Positions 25,418 through 33,241 of a DNA stretch of 64,000 nt are shown piece after piece. A program made the position numbers and the translations under genes. Numbering within the stretch: the first letter of the stretch is position 1; each line of letters opens with the position of its first letter. Source of the stretch: Rhodospirillaceae bacterium (GTDB lineage: Bacteria > Pseudomonadota > Alphaproteobacteria > Rhodospirillales > Rhodospirillaceae); contig CANJRD010000004.1 in the NCBI GenBank assembly GCA_947476695.1, positions 124,001 to 188,000 of the forward strand. The letters are read 5' to 3'. Below the pieces are notes generated by a model. It did not search any database. It was not told the DNA's origin and saw only the letters and a program-made list of their open reading frames with translations.

Positions 25418-26905
25418 CTAGGTCGCGAGTGGGACCCGCACGGTGACGCTGAGGCCGCCGATCTTGCGGTTTTCCGCTTCCACGCTGCCGCCCATGGCGA
25501 TGGCGTTCTGGCGAACGAGCCACAGCCCGATGCCAAAATGCATTTCCGTCGCACCCTCTTTCGAATCCGTCGAAGGGCGCGACGAATAATAACGTTCGAA
25601 GATGCGCGCCAGGCGGTTGGCGTCGACGCCGGGACCTTCGTCCTCGACCTTCAGGACGGCCATGCCATCTTTCGCCTGCAACTGGACGCTTACGAAACCT
25701 TCCGTTGGCGAGAAGCTGACCGCGTTGTCGACCAGGTTCTCGAGGATCGTTTCCAGCAAATCGTCGCGTCCGCGCACGACGATGTCGGGCGCCACGTCGA
25801 TCTTCAGCATCTCCTGGCGCAAGCCGAGCATCAGGCGGTAGTCGTCGGCGAAGGCTTTGGTCAAGGCGGAGAGATCGACCTTGGCATAGCCGGTTTCGAG
25901 CATGTCCGCCGTCGCGGTGTCGAGGCGCTGGGCCGAACGCACCAGGCCCTCGAGGCGGTCGCACGAAGCGGTGATCGCGGCGACGCCCATGTTGCCTTCG
26001 CCACTTTCCGTGACGCGTTTGCCGACCAGCTCCACGGCCTGGCGGATCACCGCGATGGGGCCCTTGAACGCATGCGCGTTGTCCTCCGCGGCTTGGCGCA
26101 GTACATCGGTGGCGCGCTTCAGGCGCGAGACCATGCCGTCGAACTCGCGGCCCACCTGCGCAAGTTCCGGCACGCCGGACGCGGTAGCGAAGCTCCGTCC
26201 CTGGCCCTGTTCGACTTGGGCTGCGGCCTGACGAAAGCCGGACAGCCCGGACCACACGGCCGCGAAGATCAGGAAGACCAGCACCGCCATCGTCGCATAT
26301 ACGGCGATGGCCATGGGCGCTTCGGGTCGCTGCCAGTAGGGGCGGTCGTCGATCAGCCGCGTGACCGTATCTGTACTGGCGGCGACGATCACCGCCCAGC
26401 ATCCGCGCGCGCTCTGCACCGGCGTGACCGAGGTCAGCACTTCGCCGCTGCCGTCAGGCAGCGTCACGCGATCACCGAGCGGCATATTGCCGGAACAACT
26501 GGCCGCGAGCCGGTCGAGGATGCCGAGTTCCTTCAGGCGGTCGTGTTCCTGATCGAGATCGGTGAAAGGCACCGGCGGCGAACTGCCGACATAAAAGAAG
26601 CTGGTGCTGCCGGTCGGGCCAAACAGCACTTTGATTGTGCGGGCATCGGCATTGAACCGCGCCAGTTCGTCCTGGATCTTGGCGAAGTCAGCGGGCGCCA
26701 GCGTTTTCAGGAACGGCTCCATCGCCGTACCGATCAGGCGGCCGTTCTCGCGCACGGCGTCCAGCAGCAGCGCCTGCTTCTCCTGTTCGGCCGAACGGAA
26801 CACGGAATACAGCAGGATCGGCGGTACGACGAAGACGAGGACGAGCGCCACTAACTGCACGCGGATGGAACGTGAGAACCGCGCGAGCGCGGTCGCGCGG
26901 GTCAT
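25418..26905 (-). CDS. Sensor histidine kinase
   Basis: A 495-residue inner-membrane kinase with helix 1 (VQLVALVLVFVVPPILLYSV) and helix 2 (AIAVYATMAVLVFLIFAAVW). They enclose a periplasmic sensor of about 165 residues containing two cysteines. A HAMP-like linker follows, then the H-box AEDNAHAFKGPIAVIRQAVE (the conserved His is followed by AFKGPI instead of the usual ELRTPL). N-box ILENLVDNAVSFSP, G1 VEDEGPGVD and G2 HFGIGLWLV are all intact. Its ATG overlaps the response-regulator stop by 4 bp. Its regulator is frameshifted, so signal output of this locus is in doubt. Confidence 0.93.
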   Translation of the reverse strand: MTRATALARFSRSIRVQLVALVLVFVVPPILLYSVFRSAEQEKQALLLDAVRENGRLIGTAMEPFLKTLAPADFAKIQDELARFNADARTIKVLFGPTGSTSFFYVGSSPPVPFTDLDQEHDRLKELGILDRLAASCSGNMPLGDRVTLPDGSGEVLTSVTPVQSARGCWAVIVAASTDTVTRLIDDRPYWQRPEAPMAIAVYATMAVLVFLIFAAVWSGLSGFRQAAAQVEQGQGRSFATASGVPELAQVGREFDGMVSRLKRATDVLRQAAEDNAHAFKGPIAVIRQAVELVGKRVTESGEGNMGVAAITASCDRLEGLVRSAQRLDTATADMLETGYAKVDLSALTKAFADDYRLMLGLRQEMLKIDVAPDIVVRGRDDLLETILENLVDNAVSFSPTEGFVSVQLQAKDGMAVLKVEDEGPGVDANRLARIFERYYSSRPSTDSKEGATEMHFGIGLWLVRQNAIAMGGSVEAENRKIGGLSVTVRVPLAT

Positions 26906-27680
26906 GCGTTGAGGTCCTGACTATCCCAGCGATAGCCGAAGCCCGGATAATTCTTCAGGGCGTCGAACTGCGGATCGATGTCACAGAACTTGCGGCGGAT
27001 GCGTTTGATCGCCGCGCGCACGTTGGCGCGATAGCCTTCGGGCCCGCGGCCGCCCACGAATCCCATGTCCTGGATGACGTCGTAAATCTGACGATAGGAC
27101 ACGTCGGTGCCTGCCTTGGACGACAGCAGCGCGACCACGTCGAACTCGCCCATGCTCAGCGGCACCTGCGGGCCGCGCCAACAGGCGCGCTTGGATTCAT
27201 GGTCGAGCTTCAGTGCGCCGATCTGTTCGTCGCGCGCCTGTGCGGCGGTGGCGCGCTCGGCCGGGGTGGTGATCAGCCGCTCCAACCGCTTGAGAATGAC
27301 CCTGAGGCTGCGCGTCTTGTCGACATATTCGACGGCGCCGTGCTCGAGCGCCGTCTCCTCGAACAGCGGCTGGTTCATCGAGGTCAGGAACATAACATCA
27401 CCGGCGCGGTGAAGTTGCCGGCCTTCAGGCGCCGCAAGAGATCGAGGCCGTCCATCTCGGGCATTTGCCAATCGAGCACGCAAGCGTCGGGTTGCGGGCC
27501 TTGCAGCAGCTTGGCCAACGCCTCATCCGGTTTGGTGAACACCGTCACGCGATAGCCCGCACTTTCGATGTTCGCGGCGAAGGTGCGCAGGAACAGCACA
27601 TCGTCGTCGACGATCACGACGTGCGGAGCTTGCTCCCGCGCTGCGGGCTGCGGCGACGGGGCGATGGTCTCAACTTGCAT
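26902..27680 (-). pseudogene. OmpR-type response regulator split by a 5-bp tandem duplication
   Basis: Start at the ATG 27680 (AAGG eight bases upstream). The first part is a receiver domain: VVIVDDD acidic pocket and phospho-acceptor Asp70 in ACVLDWQMPEMDG. It stops at 27384 right after NFTAPVM. The remaining receiver (FLTSMNQPLFEETALEHGAV, with Lys in EYVDKTRS) and a winged-helix DNA-binding domain (LSMGEFDVVALLSSKAG to GFGYRW) continue in another frame to 26902. At 27389-27398 the plus strand reads AACAT twice; removing one copy restores a perfect receiver. An ATG at 27393 inside the duplication could restart translation, giving two half-proteins. The downstream kinase is intact. Confidence 0.85.
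27389..27398. repeat. 5-bp tandem duplication (AACAT)2 breaking the response regulator
   Basis: Two adjacent AACAT units fall between conserved receiver residues M and FLTS. One unit would leave the reading frame continuous; two shift it and give TGA after three codons. The copy number change is a simple reversible slip in principle. Confidence 0.85.
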
Positions 27681-28119
27681 GGCCGGCCTTGATTCGCTGG
27701 AGGCATTGCTGTTCGGCACGGGCGCTGCCGTCCGTGCCGGTGACTTTATGGTCGATGGCGAACATGTCGTTACGCACGACGTCGAACAGGAACAGCACTT
27801 CGACGCTGCAGCCTTGGGCGCGATACACCCAGGCCTGGCCGGGATTGCGCTCGGTGCGCTGGGCGGGTTCGCCCAGCGTCCGCGTCAGTTCGCCTCGCGA
27901 CAGACCGGCGACGACAATCGGCGTTGTCGGTGTTGTCGCGGGCGGTGCGGTCGCGGGCTTAGGTTTCGGTTTGGGCGGCGGCGGCTTCATCGCCGGCGGG
28001 GGCGCCGGTTCAGGCGGTGCCGTGACCTGTTGCACGGGCGGCGGCGGGACGTGTTTCGGCGTTTGGCAGCTTGCCAGCCCAAAGGCGGCGAGCATCAACA
28101 CGCTCAGGTGACGTTTCAT
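27670..28119 (-). CDS. Proline-rich lipoprotein with SmpA/BamE-like tail
   Basis: A 149-residue lipoprotein. The ATG at 28119 gives MKRHLSVLMLAAFGLASC, a signal peptide with lipobox LASC; upstream codons in the same frame lack such sense. A 45-residue Pro/Lys/Ala linker (PPPP, PKPKPKP) is followed by a compact domain, LSRGELTRTLGEPAQRTE and QAWVYRAQGCSVEVLFLFDV. This resembles the small SmpA/OmlA fold (similarity judged by eye). The gene overlaps the start of the response regulator by 11 bp and so belongs to the two-component operon. It may act as an envelope sensor component. Confidence 0.75.
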   Translation of the reverse strand: MKRHLSVLMLAAFGLASCQTPKHVPPPPVQQVTAPPEPAPPPAMKPPPPKPKPKPATAPPATTPTTPIVVAGLSRGELTRTLGEPAQRTERNPGQAWVYRAQGCSVEVLFLFDVVRNDMFAIDHKVTGTDGSARAEQQCLQRIKAGHAS

Positions 28120-28259
28120 AAGAGGTTGCGTCCCCGCCGCAAGTCCGTGCCGGCGCATCATGGCGGCAGCCCCGATGTGAATCCCGGGAGGGCGAACGAC
28201 TAACCGTCCGCCGGTTGTATAAACGTCGCAGCCGGGCAACCGGTTGCGCGGAATTGGCT

Positions 28260-28970
28260 TTACGGGCGCCAGCGATAGCCCAGCCCGGCCTGGTGCTCTA
28301 GGCTGCTAAAGCTCTGATCTACAACAAGGAATTTCTGCCGCAGACGCTCGGCCGCGGCGCGCACGATCATGCGATAGCCTTCGCCTGTCGTACCGGGGGC
28401 GAATAAATCGTCCTGAACCGCGCGGAAGATCTCGCGGTAACTCACCGTGACCCCGGCCCCTGCGGACAGCAGCGTGGCGATGGCGAATTCACCGCGGCTC
28501 AAGGTGAGCGCCCGGCCCCGCCACAGCACGCGCCCGGCGGTTTCGTCCACATCCAGCGGTCCAACGTGGAAGCCGCGCAGGCTGGGCAAGGTTTCACCGG
28601 TCACGCGTGCGAGGTGGCGGAGGATCACCGCCGGCGGCAGCGTCTTTGCGATCGCATCCGTGCCGGTCTCGGTGGACGGCGCGCCTTCCGGGGTCATCAG
28701 CACGATGGGACCGGTGTACCCGATCGAGCGCAGCGCCCGGGTCATAGAACCGTGATCGCGCATCGCGGCCCGCAGTTCGACCAGCACTGCGGCGGGCCGC
28801 ATGCCCTCGAACCAGCCGGCGAGGATGGCCTTCGTTGTGGTGAACGTCGCCACGCGATAGCCGCCCCCACGGATGTTGGCGGCCAGCGTATCGAGGAATA
28901 GCGGGACATCGTCGACCAGCGCGATTTGCGGCGCAGAGCACACGGTCTCGTGTTTCAAAGCTTCTGCCAT
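28260..28970 (-). CDS. Degenerate response regulator with Glu at the phospho-acceptor site
   Basis: A 236-residue paralogue of the split regulator. The ATG at 28970 has GAGGA eight bases upstream. The receiver keeps the acidic pair (ALVDD, residues 20-21), the Thr of VLMTP and the Lys of AIAKT. The phospho-acceptor Asp is Glu65 (AAVLVELRAAM), and the usual MPxMDG is lost. Glu here often mimics the phosphorylated state, so constitutive or signal-independent activity is likely. The C-terminal winged helix is complete (LTLSRGEFAIATLLSAGAG to GLGYRW). It lies 140 bp upstream of the lipoprotein-regulator-kinase operon on the same strand. Confidence 0.85.
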   Translation of the reverse strand: MAEALKHETVCSAPQIALVDDVPLFLDTLAANIRGGGYRVATFTTTKAILAGWFEGMRPAAVLVELRAAMRDHGSMTRALRSIGYTGPIVLMTPEGAPSTETGTDAIAKTLPPAVILRHLARVTGETLPSLRGFHVGPLDVDETAGRVLWRGRALTLSRGEFAIATLLSAGAGVTVSYREIFRAVQDDLFAPGTTGEGYRMIVRAAAERLRQKFLVVDQSFSSLEHQAGLGYRWRP

Positions 28971-29180
28971 CGGCGCGTCCTCTTTCCATCCTGGATGAGC
29001 GCGTTGCCCTTCGCACTTACTTCTTTCCCGCCCGATCCGCTCGAAACCCGAACGTGACAATTTGAGGCCTGCGCGGAGCGCGTGTGACAAAGATGGCGCC
29101 TGCGTTGCCTATTGGTTGCGAACGGCGTTTGCTTGCCGTGCGGCTGATGCACCGCGACGCTGCTTAAACAGGAGACGATT

Positions 29181-29408
29181 TTGACGCCCACGACTGCAAA
29201 GTTCGCCAAGTTCGGTGTGATCGCGATGTTGGCGCTGTCTCTCTGCGGCTGCAGCAACATGACGCGTCAGCAACAGCGCGCCCTCAGCGGCGGCGCGATT
29301 GGCGCGGCCGGCGGCGCGCTCTTCACGGCGGTGGTGGGCGGTCCCGTGCTAGTCGGTACGGCCGTGGGCGCGGCGGCGGGTACAGCCGTGGGTGCCATGT
29401 CGAAATAG
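29181..29408 (+). CDS. Glycine-zipper small lipoprotein (TTG start)
   Basis: A 75-residue protein starting with TTG at 29181; AGGAG lies seven bases upstream and no ATG is placed so well. Signal peptide with lipobox LCGC, then a glycine zipper (GGAIGAAGGALFTAVVGG and GTAVGAAAGTAVGA). Such proteins insert into or coat the outer membrane. A paralogue lies at 36740-37048; the two share 29 identical bases over the first zipper turn. Divergent from the degenerate response regulator. Confidence 0.75.
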   Translation: MTPTTAKFAKFGVIAMLALSLCGCSNMTRQQQRALSGGAIGAAGGALFTAVVGGPVLVGTAVGAAAGTAVGAMSK

Positions 29409-29710
29409 AATGTCGAAATAGAACTTTGGGAGCGGCGTCGAACCACGCCTCTCCCCGGCGAAGACCTCATCGACGGCCTCACCCGCCGATGAGGTCGTCA
29501 GCGCCGAGATTGAGAAACGCCTGTCACTCAGCACGTGCGCCCCAGCCTCCCGTGCTGAGTGACTAGCGTGAAGCCCCGCCGCTCCTGTGGTCGGCGGGGC
29601 TTCCTATTTTCGGGGCGATCGCGCAGACCGCGTTGTCGACGGTGATCTTCGCAGCGCGCGGAACAAATGCCTGCGTTCCGGCGCTCCGATTGCGGAAGCT
29701 GGAGGTTTTC
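29409..29710. other. Intergenic region with three consecutive hairpins
   Basis: 302 bp without a convincing gene. Three inverted repeats follow each other: 29463-29496 (10-bp arms plus an inner extension), 29523-29563 (13-bp perfect arms, 15-base loop) and 29570-29603 (12-bp perfect arms, then CTATTTT). The last is a rho-independent terminator on the plus strand. The whole may be the 3' end of the lipoprotein mRNA or an independent structured RNA of about 150 bases. Confidence 0.6.
29570..29603 (+). terminator. Rho-independent terminator
   Basis: A perfect 12-bp stem (29570-29581 with 29592-29603), a 10-base loop and the downstream tract CTATTTT. It ends transcripts from the lipoprotein gene or from the structured region before it. 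Confidence 0.8.
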
Positions 29711-30031
29711 ATGGCTCGTTTTTCCGAACCGACCGATCACGATGCGCGTGTGAGTGACCGCGCCTATCACATTTGGAAACAGGAAGGCTGCCCCGACGGG
29801 CGCGCCGACGTTCATTGGGACATGGCGCGCGAACTCGTGGCCATCGAGGAGAATCAAAGCCTCGCCACCAAGCCGAACCCGCAGCGCTGGGATGTCCGTC
29901 GCGATCCGAGCACCGGCGAGCCGGTCGAGCCGCTCATGGCGGTCGCGAACCAGGGCGAGTTCCCAACGCTGACGGACCAAGGCGAAGAACAAAGCTATCC
30001 GCAGCCGCGAGGTCCGACGGCGCCGCGTTAG
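29711..30031 (+). CDS. DUF2934 domain protein
   Basis: A 106-residue soluble protein. The ATG at 29711 follows GGAGG by five bases; a longer open frame from 29633 is unsupported. The N-terminal DUF2934 motif is visible: RVSDRAYHIWKQEGCPDGRA then DVHWDMARELV. The tail is polar and proline-rich. The family is widespread in soil proteobacteria with no known function and is often stress-linked. Its stop overlaps the end of the convergent glycosyltransferase by 4 bp. Confidence 0.8.
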   Translation: MARFSEPTDHDARVSDRAYHIWKQEGCPDGRADVHWDMARELVAIEENQSLATKPNPQRWDVRRDPSTGEPVEPLMAVANQGEFPTLTDQGEEQSYPQPRGPTAPR

Positions 30032-31074
30032 CTAGTGCCCAAGGCCTCTGCCACGATCCGCGCGGTGTCATCCCAACGCGGAAGCTTGTCGACAGCTTCG
30101 CGCGCGCCGATGCCCATGCGGGCTCGTAGGCCTGCGTCCCCGATAAGTCTCGCGAGAGCCTCGCGTAGCGCATCGGGTGACTGCGGCGGTACCAGAATGC
30201 CGGCCTCGGGCGGCACGACTTCCGGAACCGCGCCGGCGGCGCAGCCTATGACGGGCACGCCGTGGGACATGGCTTCCGCGAAGGCCATGCCAAACCCTTC
30301 GTGCAGCGACGGAAGCACAAAGATATCGGCGTTGCGATAAAACAGACTGAGCTGCGCGGGCCCGACCGCATCCATGAACACGATGTGTTCACCCAGTCCA
30401 TGCGCCAGGACCGCCGCGTAAACAGCGCGCGCGTGGACGCTGTCGCGGTCGCGGCTGCCAACGAACGTGCAGCGCCACGACAAATGCCGCAGCCCGCCGA
30501 GCGCCGCGATCAGATCGAGGTGCCCCTTGCGCGGCGTCAGCGTGGCGACGGTCAGCAGCGAGACCTCGGATGTCGGCGACTTGGGTGGTCTCATAGCGAC
30601 GAGGTCGGTGCCCGGCTGCGCGACCGTGATATTGTCCGCAGGTACGGCATAATCGCGCGCTAGCGACGCGGCAGTGTGGTGGCTGGTGCAGATCACATGG
30701 CGCGTGCGAGCCAAGGCCGCGCGTTCGCTGTCCCTGAAGGCGCGGCGCATCGGTTCGGTCAATCCGCTTTCGTCCGCGAGCGGGTGATGAACAAGCGCCG
30801 TATAGCCGCGGGCGCGCGGCTTCAGGATGTCCGCCGGCAATGCACCGAGGGCAAGGCCGTCGATCACCAAGGGCGTATCGTCCGCTACGTCCGCCAAGGC
30901 GGTGGCCGTATCGGCCACGTCCTGCGACGTCGGATACGGATAACTCCCCGGCAATGCGATCACGCGCGCCTGCCAACCGTGGGCGTGCAAGGCGGCGATC
31001 AGCCGGCGGGCATAGACGTACCCGCCGGTCGCTGTCTCAAGGTCGCCGGGGATCGCGAACGCGAATTCACGCAC
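30028..31074 (-). CDS. Glycosyltransferase family 4, last gene of the seven-gene operon
   Basis: A 348-residue GT-B enzyme. The C-terminal Rossmann domain has the nucleotide-sugar EX7E motif in LPSLHEGFGMAFAEAMSHGV, preceded by LLTVATLTPRKGHLDLI. A GTG start at 31074 overlaps the upstream gene by 8 bp, so it is translationally coupled. No signal or membrane helices: it acts on the cytoplasmic face. In this context it may glycosylate the small-molecule or lipid product of the operon. Donor and acceptor are unknown. Confidence 0.9.
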   Translation of the reverse strand: MREFAFAIPGDLETATGGYVYARRLIAALHAHGWQARVIALPGSYPYPTSQDVADTATALADVADDTPLVIDGLALGALPADILKPRARGYTALVHHPLADESGLTEPMRRAFRDSERAALARTRHVICTSHHTAASLARDYAVPADNITVAQPGTDLVAMRPPKSPTSEVSLLTVATLTPRKGHLDLIAALGGLRHLSWRCTFVGSRDRDSVHARAVYAAVLAHGLGEHIVFMDAVGPAQLSLFYRNADIFVLPSLHEGFGMAFAEAMSHGVPVIGCAAGAVPEVVPPEAGILVPPQSPDALREALARLIGDAGLRARMGIGAREAVDKLPRWDDTARIVAEALGTS

Positions 31075-31474
31075 GCGGAACGTCGGCTTCGTAAGAAGCG
31101 CGCGCGATGTGGGATTCGTTCAGCGTCACGCGCAAGCGGCTGATGCCTTCGCTATAGGTCCCGAACTTACCGTCGCGCAGTTCGTGCGTGACCTGGTCGA
31201 ACACCCAGCGCGCGATCGCTTCGGTGGTGGAGCGCTTGCCTTTGAAATCCGGATGTTCATCCAGGTTGGCGAAATTCAGCTTGGAGAGAATCTCCTTCAC
31301 CAGATCGCTGGCGCGCCCGATGTCGACCACGATGTCGTTGGGGTCGAGTTCGGCGCGCATAAAGTTCACATCGATCACATAGGTCGCGCCGTGCAGCTTC
31401 TGCGCCGGGCCAAACACAGCCCCCGCCAGGCTGTGGGCGATCATTACGTGATCACGGATTTCAACGGCGTACAT
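31067..31474 (-). CDS. 6-pyruvoyltetrahydropterin synthase/QueD-like protein with altered active site
   Basis: A 135-residue T-fold protein; ATG 31474 has AAAGGAG seven bases upstream. The family acts on 7,8-dihydroneopterin triphosphate. Compared with QueD/PTPS, His14 (IAHSL) is kept, but the HGH zinc pair reads His28-Gly-Ala (KLHGATY). The position of the catalytic Cys four residues before it is Ala/Gln (PAQKLHG). The Asp-His region is NLDEHPDF and the late Glu remains (NESHIARASY). One zinc ligand and the nucleophile are therefore missing, and the canonical reaction is unlikely. Embedded in the seven-gene operon, it probably binds a pterin-like substrate for different chemistry. Confidence 0.85.
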   Translation of the reverse strand: MYAVEIRDHVMIAHSLAGAVFGPAQKLHGATYVIDVNFMRAELDPNDIVVDIGRASDLVKEILSKLNFANLDEHPDFKGKRSTTEAIARWVFDQVTHELRDGKFGTYSEGISRLRVTLNESHIARASYEADVPRA

Positions 31475-31484
31475 GGCAGCTCCT

Positions 31485-32435
31485 TTAATAACGCAGCACG
31501 GTCATAAGGCCGGTCGAGCCGGCCAGCGCCGCGGGGACTTTGGCGGGGGCGTCGTCAAACGCGATCTCGCCGGTGATGAAACGGTCGAACAGGGGATCGG
31601 CGAGCAGCGCGAGCGCTATACCGATCCGGCGCGCATAGCTCCAGCGCGGCGCGCGCGCGGCGGGGATGCTGCCGACTTGGGATGAAATGAGTTTCAGGCG
31701 GCGCTGGTGGAAGCCTTCGCCCAGCGCGAGCGGCACTTGCGTTGCGCCATACCAGCTGGCCTCGACCACGGTGGCTTCCAGGCCGGCGCATTCAAGGGCT
31801 AGCGCCAAGCCTTGCGGCGCGGCGCTGGCGTGGATCACCACGTCCTGATCGCGCGGGGCCTCATCGGGGGCGGCATAGGTCGCGCCGAGGGCGACGACGA
31901 TCTCGCGCCGTTCGGCGAGGGGATCGACCACCGTGACTTGCGTGCCGGGCATGCGCGCGGCGAGGGCTGCGATCAGCAGGCCCAACACGCCCGCGCCAAT
32001 CACCAGCACCTTGTCGCCCGCGCTGACGCCGCTGTCCCAGATCGCGGTCAGCGCCGTTTCCATGTTCGCCGTCAGCACCGCGCGTTTGGCCGGCACGTTC
32101 GCCGGCACGGTATGCAGCGCCTCCGCCGGCAACGCGGCCTCGCGTTGGTGCGGATGCAGCGTGAACACGATCTCACCAGCGCGCGGCCCGTCGATCACGT
32201 TGCCGACCAGGCAATAGCCGTACTTCACAGGGAAGGGGAAGGCGCCTTCCTGGTGCGGGCAGCGCATGCGGTCGTATTCCGACGCGGGCACGCGGCCATT
32301 CAGTACCAGGCGCTCTGTCCCACGGCTCAAGCCGGAGTACAGCGCGCGCAGGCGCACCCCGGTGCCGACGGCGCCTTCGCGCAGTTCGGCTTTGCCTTCG
32401 CCGACGTACCAGAGGGCCGAGGCGGTGCTGCTCAT
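31485..32435 (-). CDS. MDR-superfamily dehydrogenase lacking zinc ligands (BchC-like)
   Basis: A 316-residue medium-chain dehydrogenase/reductase. The ATG at 32435 overlaps the stop of the upstream RibD-like gene (ATGA), which decides the start over one five codons upstream. The nucleotide-binding motif is VIGAGVLGLLIAALA. In the catalytic domain the usual zinc cysteine is serine (SGLSRGTE) and the GHE histidine is absent (VKYGYCLVG). This is the pattern of the BchC-like 'zinc-binding' group that has lost zinc. It probably oxidises or reduces an alcohol or carbonyl of the operon's intermediate with NAD(P)H. Confidence 0.85.
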   Translation of the reverse strand: MSSTASALWYVGEGKAELREGAVGTGVRLRALYSGLSRGTERLVLNGRVPASEYDRMRCPHQEGAFPFPVKYGYCLVGNVIDGPRAGEIVFTLHPHQREAALPAEALHTVPANVPAKRAVLTANMETALTAIWDSGVSAGDKVLVIGAGVLGLLIAALAARMPGTQVTVVDPLAERREIVVALGATYAAPDEAPRDQDVVIHASAAPQGLALALECAGLEATVVEASWYGATQVPLALGEGFHQRRLKLISSQVGSIPAARAPRWSYARRIGIALALLADPLFDRFITGEIAFDDAPAKVPAALAGSTGLMTVLRY

Positions 32436-33241
32436 GCGCGCAGATCGCAATCGCAGAGAAGATCGTCGCCGGGCAGGCGGAACGCGCGTATCGCCGGGCG
32501 CAACGCGTCGCGCAAGTGATCGATGGGCGGCAAGGCCAGACCCGGAATGCCGGACCCGATGATGATCGGCGCGATCAGCAGGTGCAGGCGATCAATCGTA
32601 CCGGCCGCGACAAAGCGCGACAGGGTGTTCGGCCCGCCTTCGATCAGGATGCGCTTGCAGCCCTGCGCCGCCAGCGCCGCGATCACATCGCGCGGGTCCA
32701 AACCCCCGTCGCGGCTGGGGATCAAAAACTCCTCGACGCCTTTCGGCACCGGCCGCGACGTGCTGCGGATGACAAGACGCCGCGCACCGTCCGCCGCGAG
32801 GCATTTGGATTCGCTCGGCAAGCGCCCGTTGGGATCGAGGATCACGCGCATCGGATCGACGCCGTCCGCGTGGCGCACGGTCAGCTGCGGATCGTCCGCG
32901 AGTGCGGTGCCGACGCCGATCACCACCGCGTCGCTCAAGGCGCGCAGGCGATGCAAATGCGTCAGGGCCGCCGGACCGTTCACGTAATGGGAGTGACCGT
33001 TTTCCGTCGCGACACGCCCGTCGAGCGATTGGCCGATCTGGCCGATCACCAACGGTTGTGCGGTCGCTTCGATCAAAGGGCCGTAGACCGACCACAACGC
33101 GCCGGCGGACGCAGCGGACGCGTCGCCGCGCGCGGCCGCCAGCACGGCGGACCAGTCGGCGCTTTCCCAGTCGAGGATTTCGGCAACGTCCATGAACGAT
33201 CGGTTCTCGCGAAAACAGGCGGCGTTTATCGGCTTGGCCAT
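32432..33241 (-). CDS. RibD C-terminal-domain reductase family protein
   Basis: A 269-residue protein (253 if it starts at the ATG 33193). After about 63 extra N-terminal residues comes the dihydrofolate-reductase-like RibD_C fold: IGQIGQSLDGRVAT, LRALSDAVVIGVGTALADDP, DPMRVILDPNGRLP and RILIEGGPNTLSRF. RibD/ArfC enzymes reduce the ribosyl chain of a diaminopyrimidine phosphate with NADPH. The deaminase domain of bifunctional RibD is absent, so this is the stand-alone reductase form found in the archaeal riboflavin/F420 route. It overlaps the creatininase gene by up to 16 bp. Confidence 0.88.
   Translation of the reverse strand: MAKPINAACFRENRSFMDVAEILDWESADWSAVLAAARGDASAASAGALWSVYGPLIEATAQPLVIGQIGQSLDGRVATENGHSHYVNGPAALTHLHRLRALSDAVVIGVGTALADDPQLTVRHADGVDPMRVILDPNGRLPSESKCLAADGARRLVIRSTSRPVPKGVEEFLIPSRDGGLDPRDVIAALAAQGCKRILIEGGPNTLSRFVAAGTIDRLHLLIAPIIIGSGIPGLALPPIDHLRDALRPAIRAFRLPGDDLLCDCDLRA

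Noticed and set aside
28120-28259. Possible tRNA-like or riboswitch fold in the gap upstream of the lipoprotein
   Set aside because: Only short palindromes (such as CAACCGGTTG) are present; no cloverleaf, anticodon arm or CCA end could be built.
29640-29710. GGAAC-N17-CGCT upstream of the DUF2934 gene as a general-stress (EcfG) promoter
   Set aside because: The -10 element deviates from CGTT and no other matching site supports it, so evidence is too weak to list.
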